Assembly: GCA_946405185.1 (NCBI GenBank)
Contig: CAMJGH010000026.1
Span: 1-32,388 of the forward strand
Length of the DNA stretch: 32,388 nucleotides
Reading direction: 5' to 3'
Source of the DNA: an uncultured Lachnospiraceae bacterium
GTDB lineage: Bacteria; Bacillota; Clostridia; Lachnospirales; Lachnospiraceae
The position numbers and the translations under genes are program-made. The notes beneath the pieces are model-generated. The model had not been told where the DNA came from and made no database searches. It was given only the letters and a program-made list of their open reading frames with translations. Below, in pieces: positions 1 through 7,522 of the stretch; the stretch's first letter is position 1; every line of letters begins with the position of its first letter.

Positions 1-287
1 TCCACCTGGACGGTATCGCCGATGGCGGCGCCGGCGTCGATCATGCGGGCATCGCCTTCCGAGATCTGCAGGACGGGGTCCTCGACCGTCTCCACGACTT
101 CCTTTTCCGCATACACGCGGAAATCACCGGTCTCCCGGTCGATCTCCACCCGGACGTTGTCCGCTTTGCCGAAATGGTTGCGGCACGCCGTGATCAGCGA
201 ATTCTCGATGGCCTCGATCAGCACGTCCCGGCTGATGCCTTTTTCCTTCTCAAGAAGCGTGAGCGCTTCGATCAACTCACGGTTCAT
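1..287 (-). CDS. nusA: NusA, N-terminal part (cut by left window edge)
   Basis: Transcription termination/antitermination factor NusA, which binds RNA polymerase and modulates pausing, termination and rRNA antitermination. Only the first 95 or so codons lie in the window. The translation begins MNRELIEALTLLEKEKGISR and continues through an A/C-rich helix ('ENSLITACRNHFG') and a 'VEIDRETGDFRVY' strand, the usual NusA N-terminal RNA-polymerase-binding domain. The S1 and KH domains would lie beyond the edge. The ATG at 287 is preceded by GAGGAGG at good spacing. It sits 39 nt downstream of rimP in the order rimP-nusA conserved in most bacteria, so it is probably cotranscribed from the promoter at 873-901. 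Identification is by motif and context and is firm. Confidence 0.93.
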   Translation of the reverse strand, partial: MNRELIEALTLLEKEKGISRDVLIEAIENSLITACRNHFGKADNVRVEIDRETGDFRVYAEKEVVETVEDPVLQISEGDARMIDAGAAIGDTVQV

Positions 288-326
288 GATCTGTTCCTCC
301 TCATAACTGCCTCCTATACCTGATCG

Positions 327-794
327 TCAGAAATCAAATGCCAGACGGATCAATGCGATCTCTTTGCGGGCGAACGTGACGGGCTCGGCGCCTTCCGGCG
401 TGATGGTCACCGTCTCGTCATCCCAGGATGTGAGGGCCCCGCGCCACTCGCGGCTGCCGGAAACGGCCTTGTAGCAGCGCACCTCCACGTCTTTTCCCTT
501 GCTCCGTACAAAGTCTTTCTCTTTTTTGAGCGGCCGGTCAAGCCCGGGCGAGCTGACCTCGAGGATGTAGGCGTCCGGGATGAGATCCGCCGCGTCAAGC
601 TTCTCTTCCAGTGCCCGGCTGACCACTTCGCAGTCGTCGATGGTCACGCCGCCCTCCTTGTCAATGTAGAGACGCAGGAAGTAGTCAGAACCTTCCTTCA
701 CGTACTCCACGTCCACCAGTTCACAGGCGTTTTCCGCCAGGATGGGCTGCACCATCTCTTCCGTTTTCTGCTCGTAGGTTTCGCGCTTCGTCAA
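327..794 (-). CDS. rimP: Ribosome maturation factor RimP
   Basis: RimP is needed for maturation of the 30S ribosomal subunit. The protein (about 155 residues) shows the family pattern: 'LVDVEYVKEGSDYFLRLYID' in the N-terminal alpha/beta domain, 'EVSSPGLDRPLK' at the domain joint, and a C-terminal SH3-like barrel ending 'EIALIRLAFDF'. The frame is open to an ATG at 815, but that ATG has no ribosome binding site. A TTG at 794 has GGGAGG nine bases upstream, so a TTG start (MTKRETYEQ...) is preferred; an annotation pipeline may choose 815. It is the first gene of the rimP-nusA operon, with its own promoter at 873-901 and a leader hairpin at 818-846 that overlaps the alternative ATG. Confidence 0.93.
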   Translation of the reverse strand: MTKRETYEQKTEEMVQPILAENACELVDVEYVKEGSDYFLRLYIDKEGGVTIDDCEVVSRALEEKLDAADLIPDAYILEVSSPGLDRPLKKEKDFVRSKGKDVEVRCYKAVSGSREWRGALTSWDDETVTITPEGAEPVTFARKEIALIRLAFDF

Positions 795-817
795 GGGCTT
801 TTGCCTCCCAATCATGA

Positions 818-846
818 GAAAAGAGCGGGCGCCAGCCCACTCTTTC
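818..846 (-). terminator. Hairpin in the rimP leader, attenuator-like
   Basis: Read on the minus strand, GAAAGAGTGGGC, loop TGGC, GCCCGCTCTTTTC form a stem of about 12 bp with one G-U pair, followed by a short pyrimidine run and then the rimP start region. It lies between the rimP promoter and the rimP start. It could terminate read-through from parC or act as an attenuator of rimP-nusA; NusA autoregulation through leader structures is known in other bacteria. The U-tract is weak (UUUUCUC), so efficient termination is uncertain. Confidence 0.5.
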
Positions 847-872
847 CATAAAACATCTTTGTACCATAAGGC

Positions 873-901
873 ATAATAGCACGGAAAACCGGCGAATGCA
901 A
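873..901 (-). promoter_or_regulatory. Sigma-A promoter of rimP-nusA
   Basis: Minus-strand TTGCAT (896-901), 17 nt spacer, TATTAT (873-878). It lies just past the parC stop codon (909) and upstream of rimP, so rimP-nusA need not depend on parEC transcription. Match to the -35/-10 consensus was made by eye. Confidence 0.7.
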
Positions 902-908
902 GCGCTTT

Positions 909-3143
909 TTACAGAAGCTGCGGCGTGGCGTCGCGCTTTTTGAGCCGCAGGTTCGAGAGCACGGCCTTCTTTCCGCCGATCTTGACGGTCAGGTCATCCT
1001 TCGGGTCCAGCAGGAACACGGCGGCGATCTTCTCGTCCGCTTCGAGCTTCATGCTGCGCACGCCGGCGGCCCCGCGCTTCTGCCGGGCGATGTCCTTTGT
1101 CTGGAAGCGCAGCGCCCGCCTGTGGTCCGTCACCAGGATGATGTGCTTCTTCTTGGTCTCGCAGATCTCGCACACTTCGTCGCCGTCCGCCAGCTTTGTG
1201 TAGGCGAACTGGCTGCGCGCGATGTCAAACTCCGTCCCTTCCACGAACTTGACCATGCCCTGCGCGGTCACGAACAGCCATTCGCGGCCGGAAAGCGCCG
1301 CCGTCTCGAACACGGCCAGGAGGTTTTCCTGCGTGCTGTCGTAGCGGCAGAGGTTGTCGATGGGCACGCCTTTGTCCTTCAGGCGGGCAAACGGCATCTT
1401 CTCCAGCTTGAAGGTGTGCGCGTTGCCCTCCCGCGTAAAGGCGATGATCCGGGACGTGTTCATGCACGGGATCAGGAACCGGCTCTCCTCGCGGATGGCC
1501 TCCTCGTTCCTGGCGAACAGCGCCTCCTCGTACAGCTTCACGTACCCGAAGCGGTTGATCGAAAGGATGCCCGGCACCTCCGGCACCGCCTCCTCCTCGT
1601 AGACCGCCTCTTCAGCGTCGCAGATGACCGTCCGGCGCTTGTAGGCGTAAGCTTTTTTGATGCGCTCGAGTTCCTGGCGGATGGAGGCGCGCAGCGCCTT
1701 GCGGTCCGAGAGCAGCTTTTCGTACAGCGCGATCTTCTCCTGCGTCTCCTGGTAGTCCTTCTGCAGGGCCAGGATCTCCAGGCCGATGAGTTTGTTCAGG
1801 CGCAGTTCGAGGATCGCCGTAGCCTGGCGCTCGGTGAAGTTCAGTTTGGCCGCATCCTTTTTGGACTGCGGGTGGCGGAAGTTGATGCCGGTGGTGTCGC
1901 CGTTCATCAGGCACCCCTTGGCCATCTTCACGTCCTTACTGCCGCGGATGATCTCGATGATGAGGTCGATGATGTCCACGGCGCGGATCAGGCCTTCCTG
2001 CACCTCGCGGCGGTCCTTCTCTTTGGCCAAAAGCGTGGTGTACTTGCGGGTGTTGATCTCCTCCTGAAAGCGGATCTGGTGCTCCAGAATGGCTTTTAAG
2101 CCAAGGATCTCCGGCTTGCCGTCCGCGATGGCCAGCATGTTGACGCCGAAGGTATCCTCCAGTTTGGTCTTCTTGTACAGCCCCTGCAGGATGCGCTCCG
2201 CGTCGGCGCCTTTTTTCAGGTCGATGACGATGCGGATGCCCTCCTTCGAGGACTGGTTGGAAACGTCCACGATATCCGACAGCTTCTTGGAATCCGCCAG
2301 CGCGACCACGTCCGAGAGGAACTTGCCGATGTTGGCGCCCACCATGGGATACGGGATCTCGGTGATGACGATCTGCTCTTTCTCGGACTTTTTGCCGGGC
2401 TTGACGATCTCCGCCTTGCCGCGGATCTTGATCTTGCCGCGGCCGGTCTCGTAGATCTCCAGCAGTTCCTTCTGGTTGGTGACGATGCCGCCCGTGGGGA
2501 AATCCGGGCCCGGCATGAACTGCAGCAGTTCCGCCGTGGTGGCCTTCGGGTGGCTCATCAGGTAGATCTCGGCGTCGATGACTTCCGAGAGGTTGTGCGG
2601 CGCGATGGATGTGACCATGCCGACCGCGATGCCGTCCGCGCCGTTGACCAGGATGTTCGGCACGCGCACCGGCAGGACTTCGGGCTCTTTTTCGGTCTCA
2701 TCGAAGTTGGGCACGAAGTTGACGACATCCTTGTCCAGATCCGCCAGGTAGACCTCCTGCGTGAACTTGCGCAGGCGCGCTTCGGTGTAACGCATGGCGG
2801 CGGCGCCGTCGCCTTCGATGGAGCCGAAGTTGCCGTGCCCGTCCACTAAGGCCATGCCTTTCTTGAAGTCCTGCGACATGACCACCAGGGCTTCGTAGAT
2901 GGACGAATCCCCGTGCGGGTGGTATTTACCCATGGCATCGCCCACGATGCGCGCGGACTTGCGGTGCGGCTTGTCGGCGTTTAAGCCCAGCTCGTTCATG
3001 GCGTAGAGCACGCGCCGCTGCACGGGCTTTAAGCCGTCTCGGACATCCGGCACGGCGCGCGCCGTGATGACCGACATGGCGTAATCAATGAAAGACTGCT
3101 GCATCTCCGAGGAATACTCGGTGCTGACGATCTGTTCCGACAT
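909..3143 (-). CDS. parC: DNA topoisomerase IV subunit A (ParC; GyrA family)
   Basis: Breakage-reunion subunit of a type IIA topoisomerase, which decatenates chromosomes together with ParE. At 744 aa it is ParC-sized (GyrA is usually over 800). The N-terminal domain has '[22 protein letters not shown]', the quinolone-region segment '[13 protein letters not shown]' (Ser80 and Glu84, matching the ParC pattern) and '[11 protein letters not shown]' with catalytic Tyr119. A coiled-coil region and a C-terminal beta-pinwheel follow. The pinwheel holds a degenerate GyrA box, QKRGAAG at 688-694 instead of Q(R/K)RGG(R/K)G, so strong DNA wrapping is not expected. The ATG follows AGAGGA. The gene is 42 nt after parE, the usual parE-parC order. 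Some Clostridia annotate such pairs as a second gyrase, and sequence reading cannot exclude that label. Confidence 0.88.
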   Translation of the reverse strand: MSEQIVSTEYSSEMQQSFIDYAMSVITARAVPDVRDGLKPVQRRVLYAMNELGLNADKPHRKSARIVGDAMGKYHPHGDSSIYEALVVMSQDFKKGMALVDGHGNFGSIEGDGAAAMRYTEARLRKFTQEVYLADLDKDVVNFVPNFDETEKEPEVLPVRVPNILVNGADGIAVGMVTSIAPHNLSEVIDAEIYLMSHPKATTAELLQFMPGPDFPTGGIVTNQKELLEIYETGRGKIKIRGKAEIVKPGKKSEKEQIVITEIPYPMVGANIGKFLSDVVALADSKKLSDIVDVSNQSSKEGIRIVIDLKKGADAERILQGLYKKTKLEDTFGVNMLAIADGKPEILGLKAILEHQIRFQEEINTRKYTTLLAKEKDRREVQEGLIRAVDIIDLIIEIIRGSKDVKMAKGCLMNGDTTGINFRHPQSKKDAAKLNFTERQATAILELRLNKLIGLEILALQKDYQETQEKIALYEKLLSDRKALRASIRQELERIKKAYAYKRRTVICDAEEAVYEEEAVPEVPGILSINRFGYVKLYEEALFARNEEAIREESRFLIPCMNTSRIIAFTREGNAHTFKLEKMPFARLKDKGVPIDNLCRYDSTQENLLAVFETAALSGREWLFVTAQGMVKFVEGTEFDIARSQFAYTKLADGDEVCEICETKKKHIILVTDHRRALRFQTKDIARQKRGAAGVRSMKLEADEKIAAVFLLDPKDDLTVKIGGKKAVLSNLRLKKRDATPQLL

Positions 3144-3185
3144 AAAAATGCTTTCCTCTTTATCTGCGTCGTTGCCCGGGCCGGC

Positions 3186-5108
3186 TTACGCCCAGGCGTC
3201 CAGTTCCGCTTCGTGGGCGTGCGTGTGGATATAGTCGCGGCGCGGCTCCACATCGCTGCCCATCAGAAGATCCGTCACCTGGTTGGCCAGGTAGAAATCT
3301 TCGATGTCCACGCGCTTTAAGATGCGCGATTCCGGGTTCATGGTGGTCTCCCAGAGCTGCTCCTGGTCCATCTCGCCCAGGCCTTTGTAGCGCTGCAGCG
3401 TGAAGTTCTTGTGGGTCTTGCGGTACTTTTCGAGCGCCGCATCGTCGTACAGGTACTCCTTGGGCCCGCGGGACGGCACCGCCTGGTAGAGCGGCGGCTG
3501 CGCCAGGTACACATGCCCTTCACTGATCAGTTCCGGCATGAACCGGTAGAAGAACGTTAAGAGCAGCGTATCGATGTGTGAGCCGTCCACGTCGGCATCG
3601 GTCATGATGATGATCTTGTCGTAGCGGAGCTTGGTGATGTCGAAGTTGTTGCCGTACCCTTCCGAGAAGCCGCACCCGAAGGCCTGGATCATGGTCTTGA
3701 TCTCGGCGTTGCCGAGCACCTTGTCGATGCTGGCCTTCTCCACGTTCAGGATCTTGCCGCGGATGGGCAGGATGGCCTGGTAGCGGCGGTTGCGCGCCAT
3801 CTTGGCGGACCCGCCGGCCGAATCACCCTCGACAATGAAGATCTCGCACTTGGCGGCGTCGCGGCTCTCACAGTTGGCCAGCTTCCCGTTGCCGTCGAAC
3901 GAGAACTTGCTCTTGGTGAGGAGGTTGGATTTGACCTTCGCCTCCGCCTTGCGGATCTTCGCAGACTTTTCGGCGCACCCGATCACGCTCTTGAGCGTTT
4001 CGAGGTTCTTGTCGAAGAACAGTTCCAGCTGCTCGCCGGTCACCGCCGCCACGGCCTTGGCCGCATCCGCGTTGCCGAGTTTCGTCTTGGTCTGTCCTTC
4101 GAAGACGGGATCATGGTGCTTGATGACCACGATGGCCGTCATGCCGCAGCGCGTGTCCGCGCCGGTGAAGTTGTCGTCCTTATCCTTCAGGATGCCCAGC
4201 TCGCGGGCGTAGTTGTTGATGATGCCGGTAAAGCGCGTCTTGAAGCCGGTGATGTGCGTGCCGCCTTCGGAGGTGAAGATGTTGTTGCAGTAGCCCAGCA
4301 CCTTTTCCTCGAACAGATCCACGAACTGGAAGGCGACGGTCACGTCGATGCCGTCGCTCACGCCGTGCACCAGCACCGGCTCATGCACCGGCGTCTTGCC
4401 TTTGTTGAGCTCGCGGATGTAGGCGGTAATGCCCTCTTCCTCGCAGAAGACGACGTCCTCTTCCTCGCCCGCGCGGCGGTTGTGGAACTCCAGTGTGAGG
4501 CCGGGGTTCAGGTAGGCCGTTTCGTGCAGGCGGTTGCGGATCATGGCCGCCGTGAAATACGTCTTGGTGAAGATCTCCGGGTCCGGCGAGAACCGGATGA
4601 CCGTGCCGGTGGCATCGGTCCTGCCGAGTTTGGGCAGCAGACCGTTTTTGAGTTCGATCACGGGCTTGCCCTGCTCGTAGCGGTCATAGTGGATGTAGCC
4701 GCCTTTGAAGACTTTCACTTCCAGCCAGGTGGACAGGGCGTTGACCACGGACGAGCCCACGCCGTGCAGGCCGCCGGCCGTTTTGTAGGCTTCGTTGTCG
4801 AACTTGCCGCCTGCGTGCAGGGTGGTGAAGACCACGCGCTCCGCGGAGATGCCGGTCTTGTGCCGGTCCACCGGGATGCCGCGGCCGTTGTCGCCCACCA
4901 TAACGGAGCCGTCCGCCTCGAGGGTGACGGAGATGTGCGTGCAGTAGCCCGCGAGGTGTTCGTCCACCGCGTTGTCGACGATCTCGTAGACCAGGTGGTT
5001 GAGGCCGGACGTGCCGACGCCGCCGATGTACATGCCGGGGCGCTTGCGGACCGCCTCAAGACCTTCGAGGACCGTGATATTTTTGGCTGTGTAATCTCCC
5101 GCTGCCAT
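3186..5108 (-). CDS. parE: DNA topoisomerase IV subunit B (ParE; GyrB family)
   Basis: ATPase subunit of the type IIA topoisomerase that partners the next gene. About 640 aa. GHKL ATPase motifs are present: 'YEIVDNAVDEHLAGY' with the catalytic Glu42 and Mg-binding Asn46, 'VGDNGRGIPVD', and 'GGLHGVGSSVVNALS'. The TOPRIM metal site shows 'EGDSAGGSAKMARNR', 'ILPIRGKILNVEKA' and 'MTDADVDGSHI'; the C-terminal 'QRYKGLGEMD' is also typical. The frame is open to 5141, but AGGAGG sits six bases before the ATG at 5108 (MAAGDYTAK), so that start is chosen. It is driven by a consensus promoter at 5156-5184. ParE and GyrB are hard to separate by motif; the adjacent ParC-sized partner favours ParE. Confidence 0.88.
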   Translation of the reverse strand: MAAGDYTAKNITVLEGLEAVRKRPGMYIGGVGTSGLNHLVYEIVDNAVDEHLAGYCTHISVTLEADGSVMVGDNGRGIPVDRHKTGISAERVVFTTLHAGGKFDNEAYKTAGGLHGVGSSVVNALSTWLEVKVFKGGYIHYDRYEQGKPVIELKNGLLPKLGRTDATGTVIRFSPDPEIFTKTYFTAAMIRNRLHETAYLNPGLTLEFHNRRAGEEEDVVFCEEEGITAYIRELNKGKTPVHEPVLVHGVSDGIDVTVAFQFVDLFEEKVLGYCNNIFTSEGGTHITGFKTRFTGIINNYARELGILKDKDDNFTGADTRCGMTAIVVIKHHDPVFEGQTKTKLGNADAAKAVAAVTGEQLELFFDKNLETLKSVIGCAEKSAKIRKAEAKVKSNLLTKSKFSFDGNGKLANCESRDAAKCEIFIVEGDSAGGSAKMARNRRYQAILPIRGKILNVEKASIDKVLGNAEIKTMIQAFGCGFSEGYGNNFDITKLRYDKIIIMTDADVDGSHIDTLLLTFFYRFMPELISEGHVYLAQPPLYQAVPSRGPKEYLYDDAALEKYRKTHKNFTLQRYKGLGEMDQEQLWETTMNPESRILKRVDIEDFYLANQVTDLLMGSDVEPRRDYIHTHAHEAELDAWA

Positions 5109-5155
5109 GAAAACCTCCTGCTGTGTGCCAATGCGGCGCATAAAACAGCCAGAAT

Positions 5156-5184
5156 ATTATAGCGAAGCGGGTGGGGGATGTCAA
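5156..5184 (-). promoter_or_regulatory. Consensus sigma-A promoter of parE-parC
   Basis: Minus-strand TTGACA (5179-5184), 17 nt spacer, TATAAT (5156-5161): a perfect match to both consensus hexamers at ideal spacing. It lies about 48 nt upstream of the parE ATG at 5108, leaving a leader of about 40 nt. Confidence 0.85.
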
Positions 5185-5250
5185 TATGTAGTGGATGGGA
5201 GGTGGGGGTGATACAAATTGTAGAGGTTGAATGTGAAGGGCGTCGTCGGC

Positions 5251-5369
5251 AGGCACTTTTCAGACACGCTCCCGCTCCCCTGCTCAAGGCAGCGGTACTA
5301 AACTCGCTTGCATCTTCGATGCTTCGCTCGTTAAGTGCCGGCCTTCGCAGAGGGGTCTGAAAAGTGCCT
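5251..5369. repeat. 119 bp imperfect palindrome with 15 bp perfect ends
   Basis: AGGCACTTTTCAGAC at 5251-5265 is the exact reverse complement of GTCTGAAAAGTGCCT at 5355-5369. The interior also pairs imperfectly: CCCCTGCTCAAGGC against the complement of GGCCTTCGCAGAGGGG, and GGTACTAAACTCGC against GCTCGTTAAGTGCC. The tip is GCATC-TTC-GATGC (5310-5322). The whole can fold into a long hairpin as DNA or RNA. It carries no coding region and could be a miniature (MITE-like or REP-like) repeat, but copy number cannot be judged from a single window. Confidence 0.6.
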
Positions 5370-5464
5370 TGCCTCCTCCTGCCCGCTGACGATCCGCTCC
5401 TCCACGGCACCGCATCGCCCGGGGAAAGCACGCGTGTCGCGGGAAACCAGCGGTCGCAGGCCCG

Positions 5465-5487
5465 GCGGCATCGCAAAGCGATACCGC
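5465..5487. repeat. Small hairpin
   Basis: GCGGCATCGC, AAA, GCGATACCGC: a 10 bp stem with one mismatch and a three-base loop. No U-tract follows in either direction, so it is not an obvious terminator. Function unknown. Confidence 0.4.
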
Positions 5488-5525
5488 CGCCCTGCAAAAC
5501 ACAAACATGGCCGGCTGATCATGGA

Positions 5526-5561
5526 CTGTAAAAACCGGCTGTGCCTCGCGCACAGCCGGTT
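5526..5561 (-). terminator. Rho-independent terminator downstream of the SDR gene
   Basis: A perfect 12 bp stem: AACCGGCTGTGC (5533-5544), loop CTCGC, GCACAGCCGGTT (5550-5561). Read on the minus strand it is followed by a T-run, TTTTTACAG. It would stop minus-strand transcripts leaving the SDR gene and the palindrome at 5604-5823, before they reach the parE promoter. Confidence 0.8.
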
Positions 5562-5603
5562 GTTTACAACTTCTGGTTTCCTTCAATTCCCGTATTTCTT
5601 ACC

Positions 5604-5823
5604 GTGAGACACTTCCCGTCGCGAAAACTGCGGCAGGCACCGGGATTCCCGGCGCCGCGCCTGTAGGGCGACGTGAAGCCTTTTTGACGGATGCCGCCCG
5701 CCCCGGAGCCGACCCGCCCTGATGGAGGCGGGAGGGGCGGGCATTTGGCGGAGGCAAAAAGGCAAGGAGCCCGTACGAAGCGGCAAGGGAATCCTGTGCC
5801 GCTGGGTTCTTAGGGTGTCTCAC
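5604..5823. repeat. 220 bp imperfect palindrome abutting the SDR gene
   Basis: Ends GTGAGACAC (5604-5612) and GTGTCTCAC (5815-5823) are exact reverse complements. Internally GCCTTTTTG (5678-5686) pairs exactly with CAAAAAGGC (5755-5763). GC-rich arms around CCGCCCGCCCC and GGGGCGGGC follow, and the tip is CCCGCC-CTGATGGA-GGCGGG (5713-5732). The right end overlaps the last codons of the SDR gene, whose TGA stop lies inside the terminal inverted repeat. The layout suggests a non-coding mobile palindrome or a long structured 3' UTR. No transposase is nearby. Confidence 0.6.
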
Positions 5824-6587
5824 GCCTTCGAAAGCGGCATCAGCAGATTGTGAGGGACCACTTTAGCGACAACGCGGTAGAATTTGTAGAATGCCCGCGG
5901 TGTGTACACGCACCCTCTGCCCGTCAGGGCTTTGAGGGTTTTGTCGGCGACGTTCTGGGGGTCGCAGTACGGCAGGGTAGCGAAGGTCTTGGAGTTTTCG
6001 CTGGTGATACCGGCGACGTTCAGGAACTCGGTGCGCATCGGGCCGGGGCAGACGGCTACGGCGTGGATGCCGGTGTCCTTCAGTTCATAGGCCAGCGACT
6101 TGGTGTAGTGCAGCACGTACGCTTTCGTGGAGCAGTAGACCGTCATGCGCGGGTTCGGGCAGAACGACGCGATGGAGCAGACGTTGACGATGCCGCTGCC
6201 GGGTTTCATGTAGCGCAGGGCGGCGCAGGTCAGGCCGGTGAGGGCGCCGCAGTTGACGGCCACCTGGTCCATCTGCGTGTGGTAGTCGGACTCTGCCACA
6301 TTGCCGAGCGTCCCGAAGCCCGCATTGTTGATCAGCAGCGTGATCTCCGGCTTCTCCTCTTCCATCCGCGCGGCCAGCGCGTCGATGCTCTCCGGTTTGG
6401 AGAGGTCGAGTGCCAGCAGTACCGTGCGCACGCCGGCGCGGGCCAGCAGGGCCGCACTTTCTTCCATGCGGTCTTTCCGGCGGGCGATGAGCCACACCTC
6501 CTCCGGCAGGTCACCGCCGGCGACCATGGACTTCACAAAGCATTTTCCGAGGCCCGAAGAGGCCCCCGTGATGATGGCTGTCTTCAT
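5820..6587 (-). CDS. Short-chain dehydrogenase/reductase (SDR family)
   Basis: NAD(P)-dependent oxidoreductase of the classical SDR fold, about 255 aa; the substrate is not predictable. Visible motifs are the cofactor-binding TGASSGLG (7-14), NNAG (87-90), the catalytic Ser near 138 in 'VCSIAS', and YCSTK (Tyr151, Lys155), followed by 'CPGPMRTEF'. 'ARRKDR' near 35-40 suggests NADP preference. The start is the ATG at 6587, preceded by GAGGAG six bases away; the frame remains open further upstream without a better site. It lies 51 nt after the phosphatase gene and is probably cotranscribed with it. Its stop codon falls inside the terminal inverted repeat of the 5604-5823 palindrome. The C-terminus looks complete for the family. 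Confidence 0.85.
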   Translation of the reverse strand: MKTAIITGASSGLGKCFVKSMVAGGDLPEEVWLIARRKDRMEESAALLARAGVRTVLLALDLSKPESIDALAARMEEEKPEITLLINNAGFGTLGNVAESDYHTQMDQVAVNCGALTGLTCAALRYMKPGSGIVNVCSIASFCPNPRMTVYCSTKAYVLHYTKSLAYELKDTGIHAVAVCPGPMRTEFLNVAGITSENSKTFATLPYCDPQNVADKTLKALTGRGCVYTPRAFYKFYRVVAKVVPHNLLMPLSKA

Positions 6588-6638
6588 ATCGCTCTCCTCT
6601 CCCGGATGCCGCAGAACGGGCATCCGAACACCGCGCGG

Positions 6639-7409
6639 TCAGTGGCGCGTATCGTCCGAATAGGTTTCCGCAAAGCGGGCGGCGAAGGACGGCTGCTGCC
6701 CGGCCAGCGTCAGGTGCGAAAAGTCCCCGAAGCGGCGCAGGCGGAAAACCGCCAGGCCTTTCTCGCGCTCTTCCGAGAACAGCTCCGTCACCCCCGTGGG
6801 CGGCATGGCCGCTCCCTGCCAGAACACAAACGGCGAGGTGCCCAGCAGGTGGCTTAAGAACACGCAGGTCACGCCGTGGTGGCAGAAAAGTGTCACCGTC
6901 TGGTGGGATTCACGCTCCACCCGGTAGCCCAGGCCGTCCCGCACGTACCCGTAGCGGGCCAGCAGCGCATCAAACGCGCCGGTCACCCGCTCGTAGCGCT
7001 CGTTCATGTCGGTGTACTGCGAGAGCACGTGCGTGTGCCAGAGGTTCCGATCCAGCAACTCCGGGTGCTTCAGGAAGTAGGACGGCAGCATGTCCCAGAC
7101 GATGCGTTTGGCAAAGCGCGGATCATCCGGGGATTCCCCGTAGGCCTCCCACATGTCCGGATGCTTTTTCACCTCCAGATAGGCGTGGAACTCCTCCGCC
7201 CACGGCAGCGTCTCCGCCGTCTTTCCGAGCTTTCTGAGGGTGGGCGCCGCCGTCCGCTGTGCGCGGCCCATCGGCGAAACGAAGCAGTCACCGAGATCCC
7301 CGTAGATCTCCGTGTGGTCCGCCAGTGCCTGCGCCTCCCGAAAGCCCTTCTCTGTCAGCGAATCCAGCTCGTAGTCCGGATCCCCGTGCCGTATCAGAAC
7401 GATCCTCAT
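6639..7409 (-). CDS. Histidine phosphatase superfamily protein (phosphoglycerate mutase-like)
   Basis: Branch of the phosphohistidine phosphatases. The N-terminal RHG motif at 7-9 carries the phospho-accepting His8. 'SPMGRAQRTA' supplies the second phosphate-binding Arg (49), and 'LFCHHG' (His177/178) is the C-terminal catalytic histidine. At 256 aa it is longer than a simple cobC/gpmB-type enzyme (about 200); the extra length is a helical insertion around 75-140. The substrate is unknown. The start ATG has AAGGAG about a dozen bases upstream. It precedes the SDR gene by 51 nt. No clear promoter was found; a hairpin at 7443-7464 lies between it and the terminator of the lipoprotein gene. Confidence 0.85.
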   Translation of the reverse strand: MRIVLIRHGDPDYELDSLTEKGFREAQALADHTEIYGDLGDCFVSPMGRAQRTAAPTLRKLGKTAETLPWAEEFHAYLEVKKHPDMWEAYGESPDDPRFAKRIVWDMLPSYFLKHPELLDRNLWHTHVLSQYTDMNERYERVTGAFDALLARYGYVRDGLGYRVERESHQTVTLFCHHGVTCVFLSHLLGTSPFVFWQGAAMPPTGVTELFSEEREKGLAVFRLRRFGDFSHLTLAGQQPSFAARFAETYSDDTRH

Positions 7410-7442
7410 GCCATCCGTCTCTCCTTGTGAAAAATGTCCGTG

Positions 7443-7464
7443 CCGGAGAGGGCGGCCTCTCCGG
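7443..7464 (-). repeat. Perfect hairpin in the leader of the phosphatase gene
   Basis: CCGGAGAGG, loop GCGG, CCTCTCCGG: a perfect 9 bp stem between the lipoprotein terminator (7471-7509) and the phosphatase ribosome binding site. On the minus strand it is followed some bases later by ATTTTTC, so it might be a second terminator or a leader element. Confidence 0.45.
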
Positions 7465-7470
7465 TTCCGT

Positions 7471-7509
7471 AAAAAGCGAAGAGGCGGTCCGGAAGAACCG
7501 CCCCTTTTT
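7471..7509 (-). terminator. Terminator after the lipoprotein gene
   Basis: On the minus strand GGCGGT, loop TCTTCCGG, ACCGCC forms the core stem. It is flanked by AAAAAG on one side and CTTTTT on the other, so it can extend and may act in both directions. It begins about 14 nt downstream of the lipoprotein stop codon at 7523. Confidence 0.65.
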
Positions 7510-7522
7510 GCTCAAACCGTTT

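Larger units (their letters stand above)
5185..5819. other. 635 bp gene-free region with palindromic elements
   Basis: No convincing coding region was found between the parE promoter and the SDR stop codon. Several short open frames exist on both strands, but none has a good ribosome binding site together with recognisable protein motifs, and they run through the palindromes. The region holds a large imperfect palindrome at 5251-5369, a smaller hairpin at 5465-5487, a strong terminator at 5526-5561, and most of a second large palindrome at 5604-5823. The stretch 5370-5464 holds nothing recognised. Confidence 0.6.

Noticed and set aside
1122-2099. Long plus-strand open frame (325 codons) opposite parC
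   Set aside because: It is antisense to a strongly conserved topoisomerase gene, its translation is rich in H, V, R and D without domain motifs, and GC-rich coding DNA commonly leaves such a reverse frame open.
4113-5162. Long plus-strand open frame opposite parE
   Set aside because: A shadow of parE in the GC-rich complementary frame; low-complexity HVDA-rich translation and no ribosome binding site.
4715-5497. 260-codon minus-strand frame covering the parE 5' region and its promoter
   Set aside because: It runs out of frame through parE and through the palindrome; Ser/Arg/Thr-rich composition is typical of a shifted frame.
5583-5823. Short minus-strand open frames in the palindrome after the SDR gene
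   Set aside because: They consist of the inverted-repeat sequence, lack good ribosome binding sites and show no protein features.
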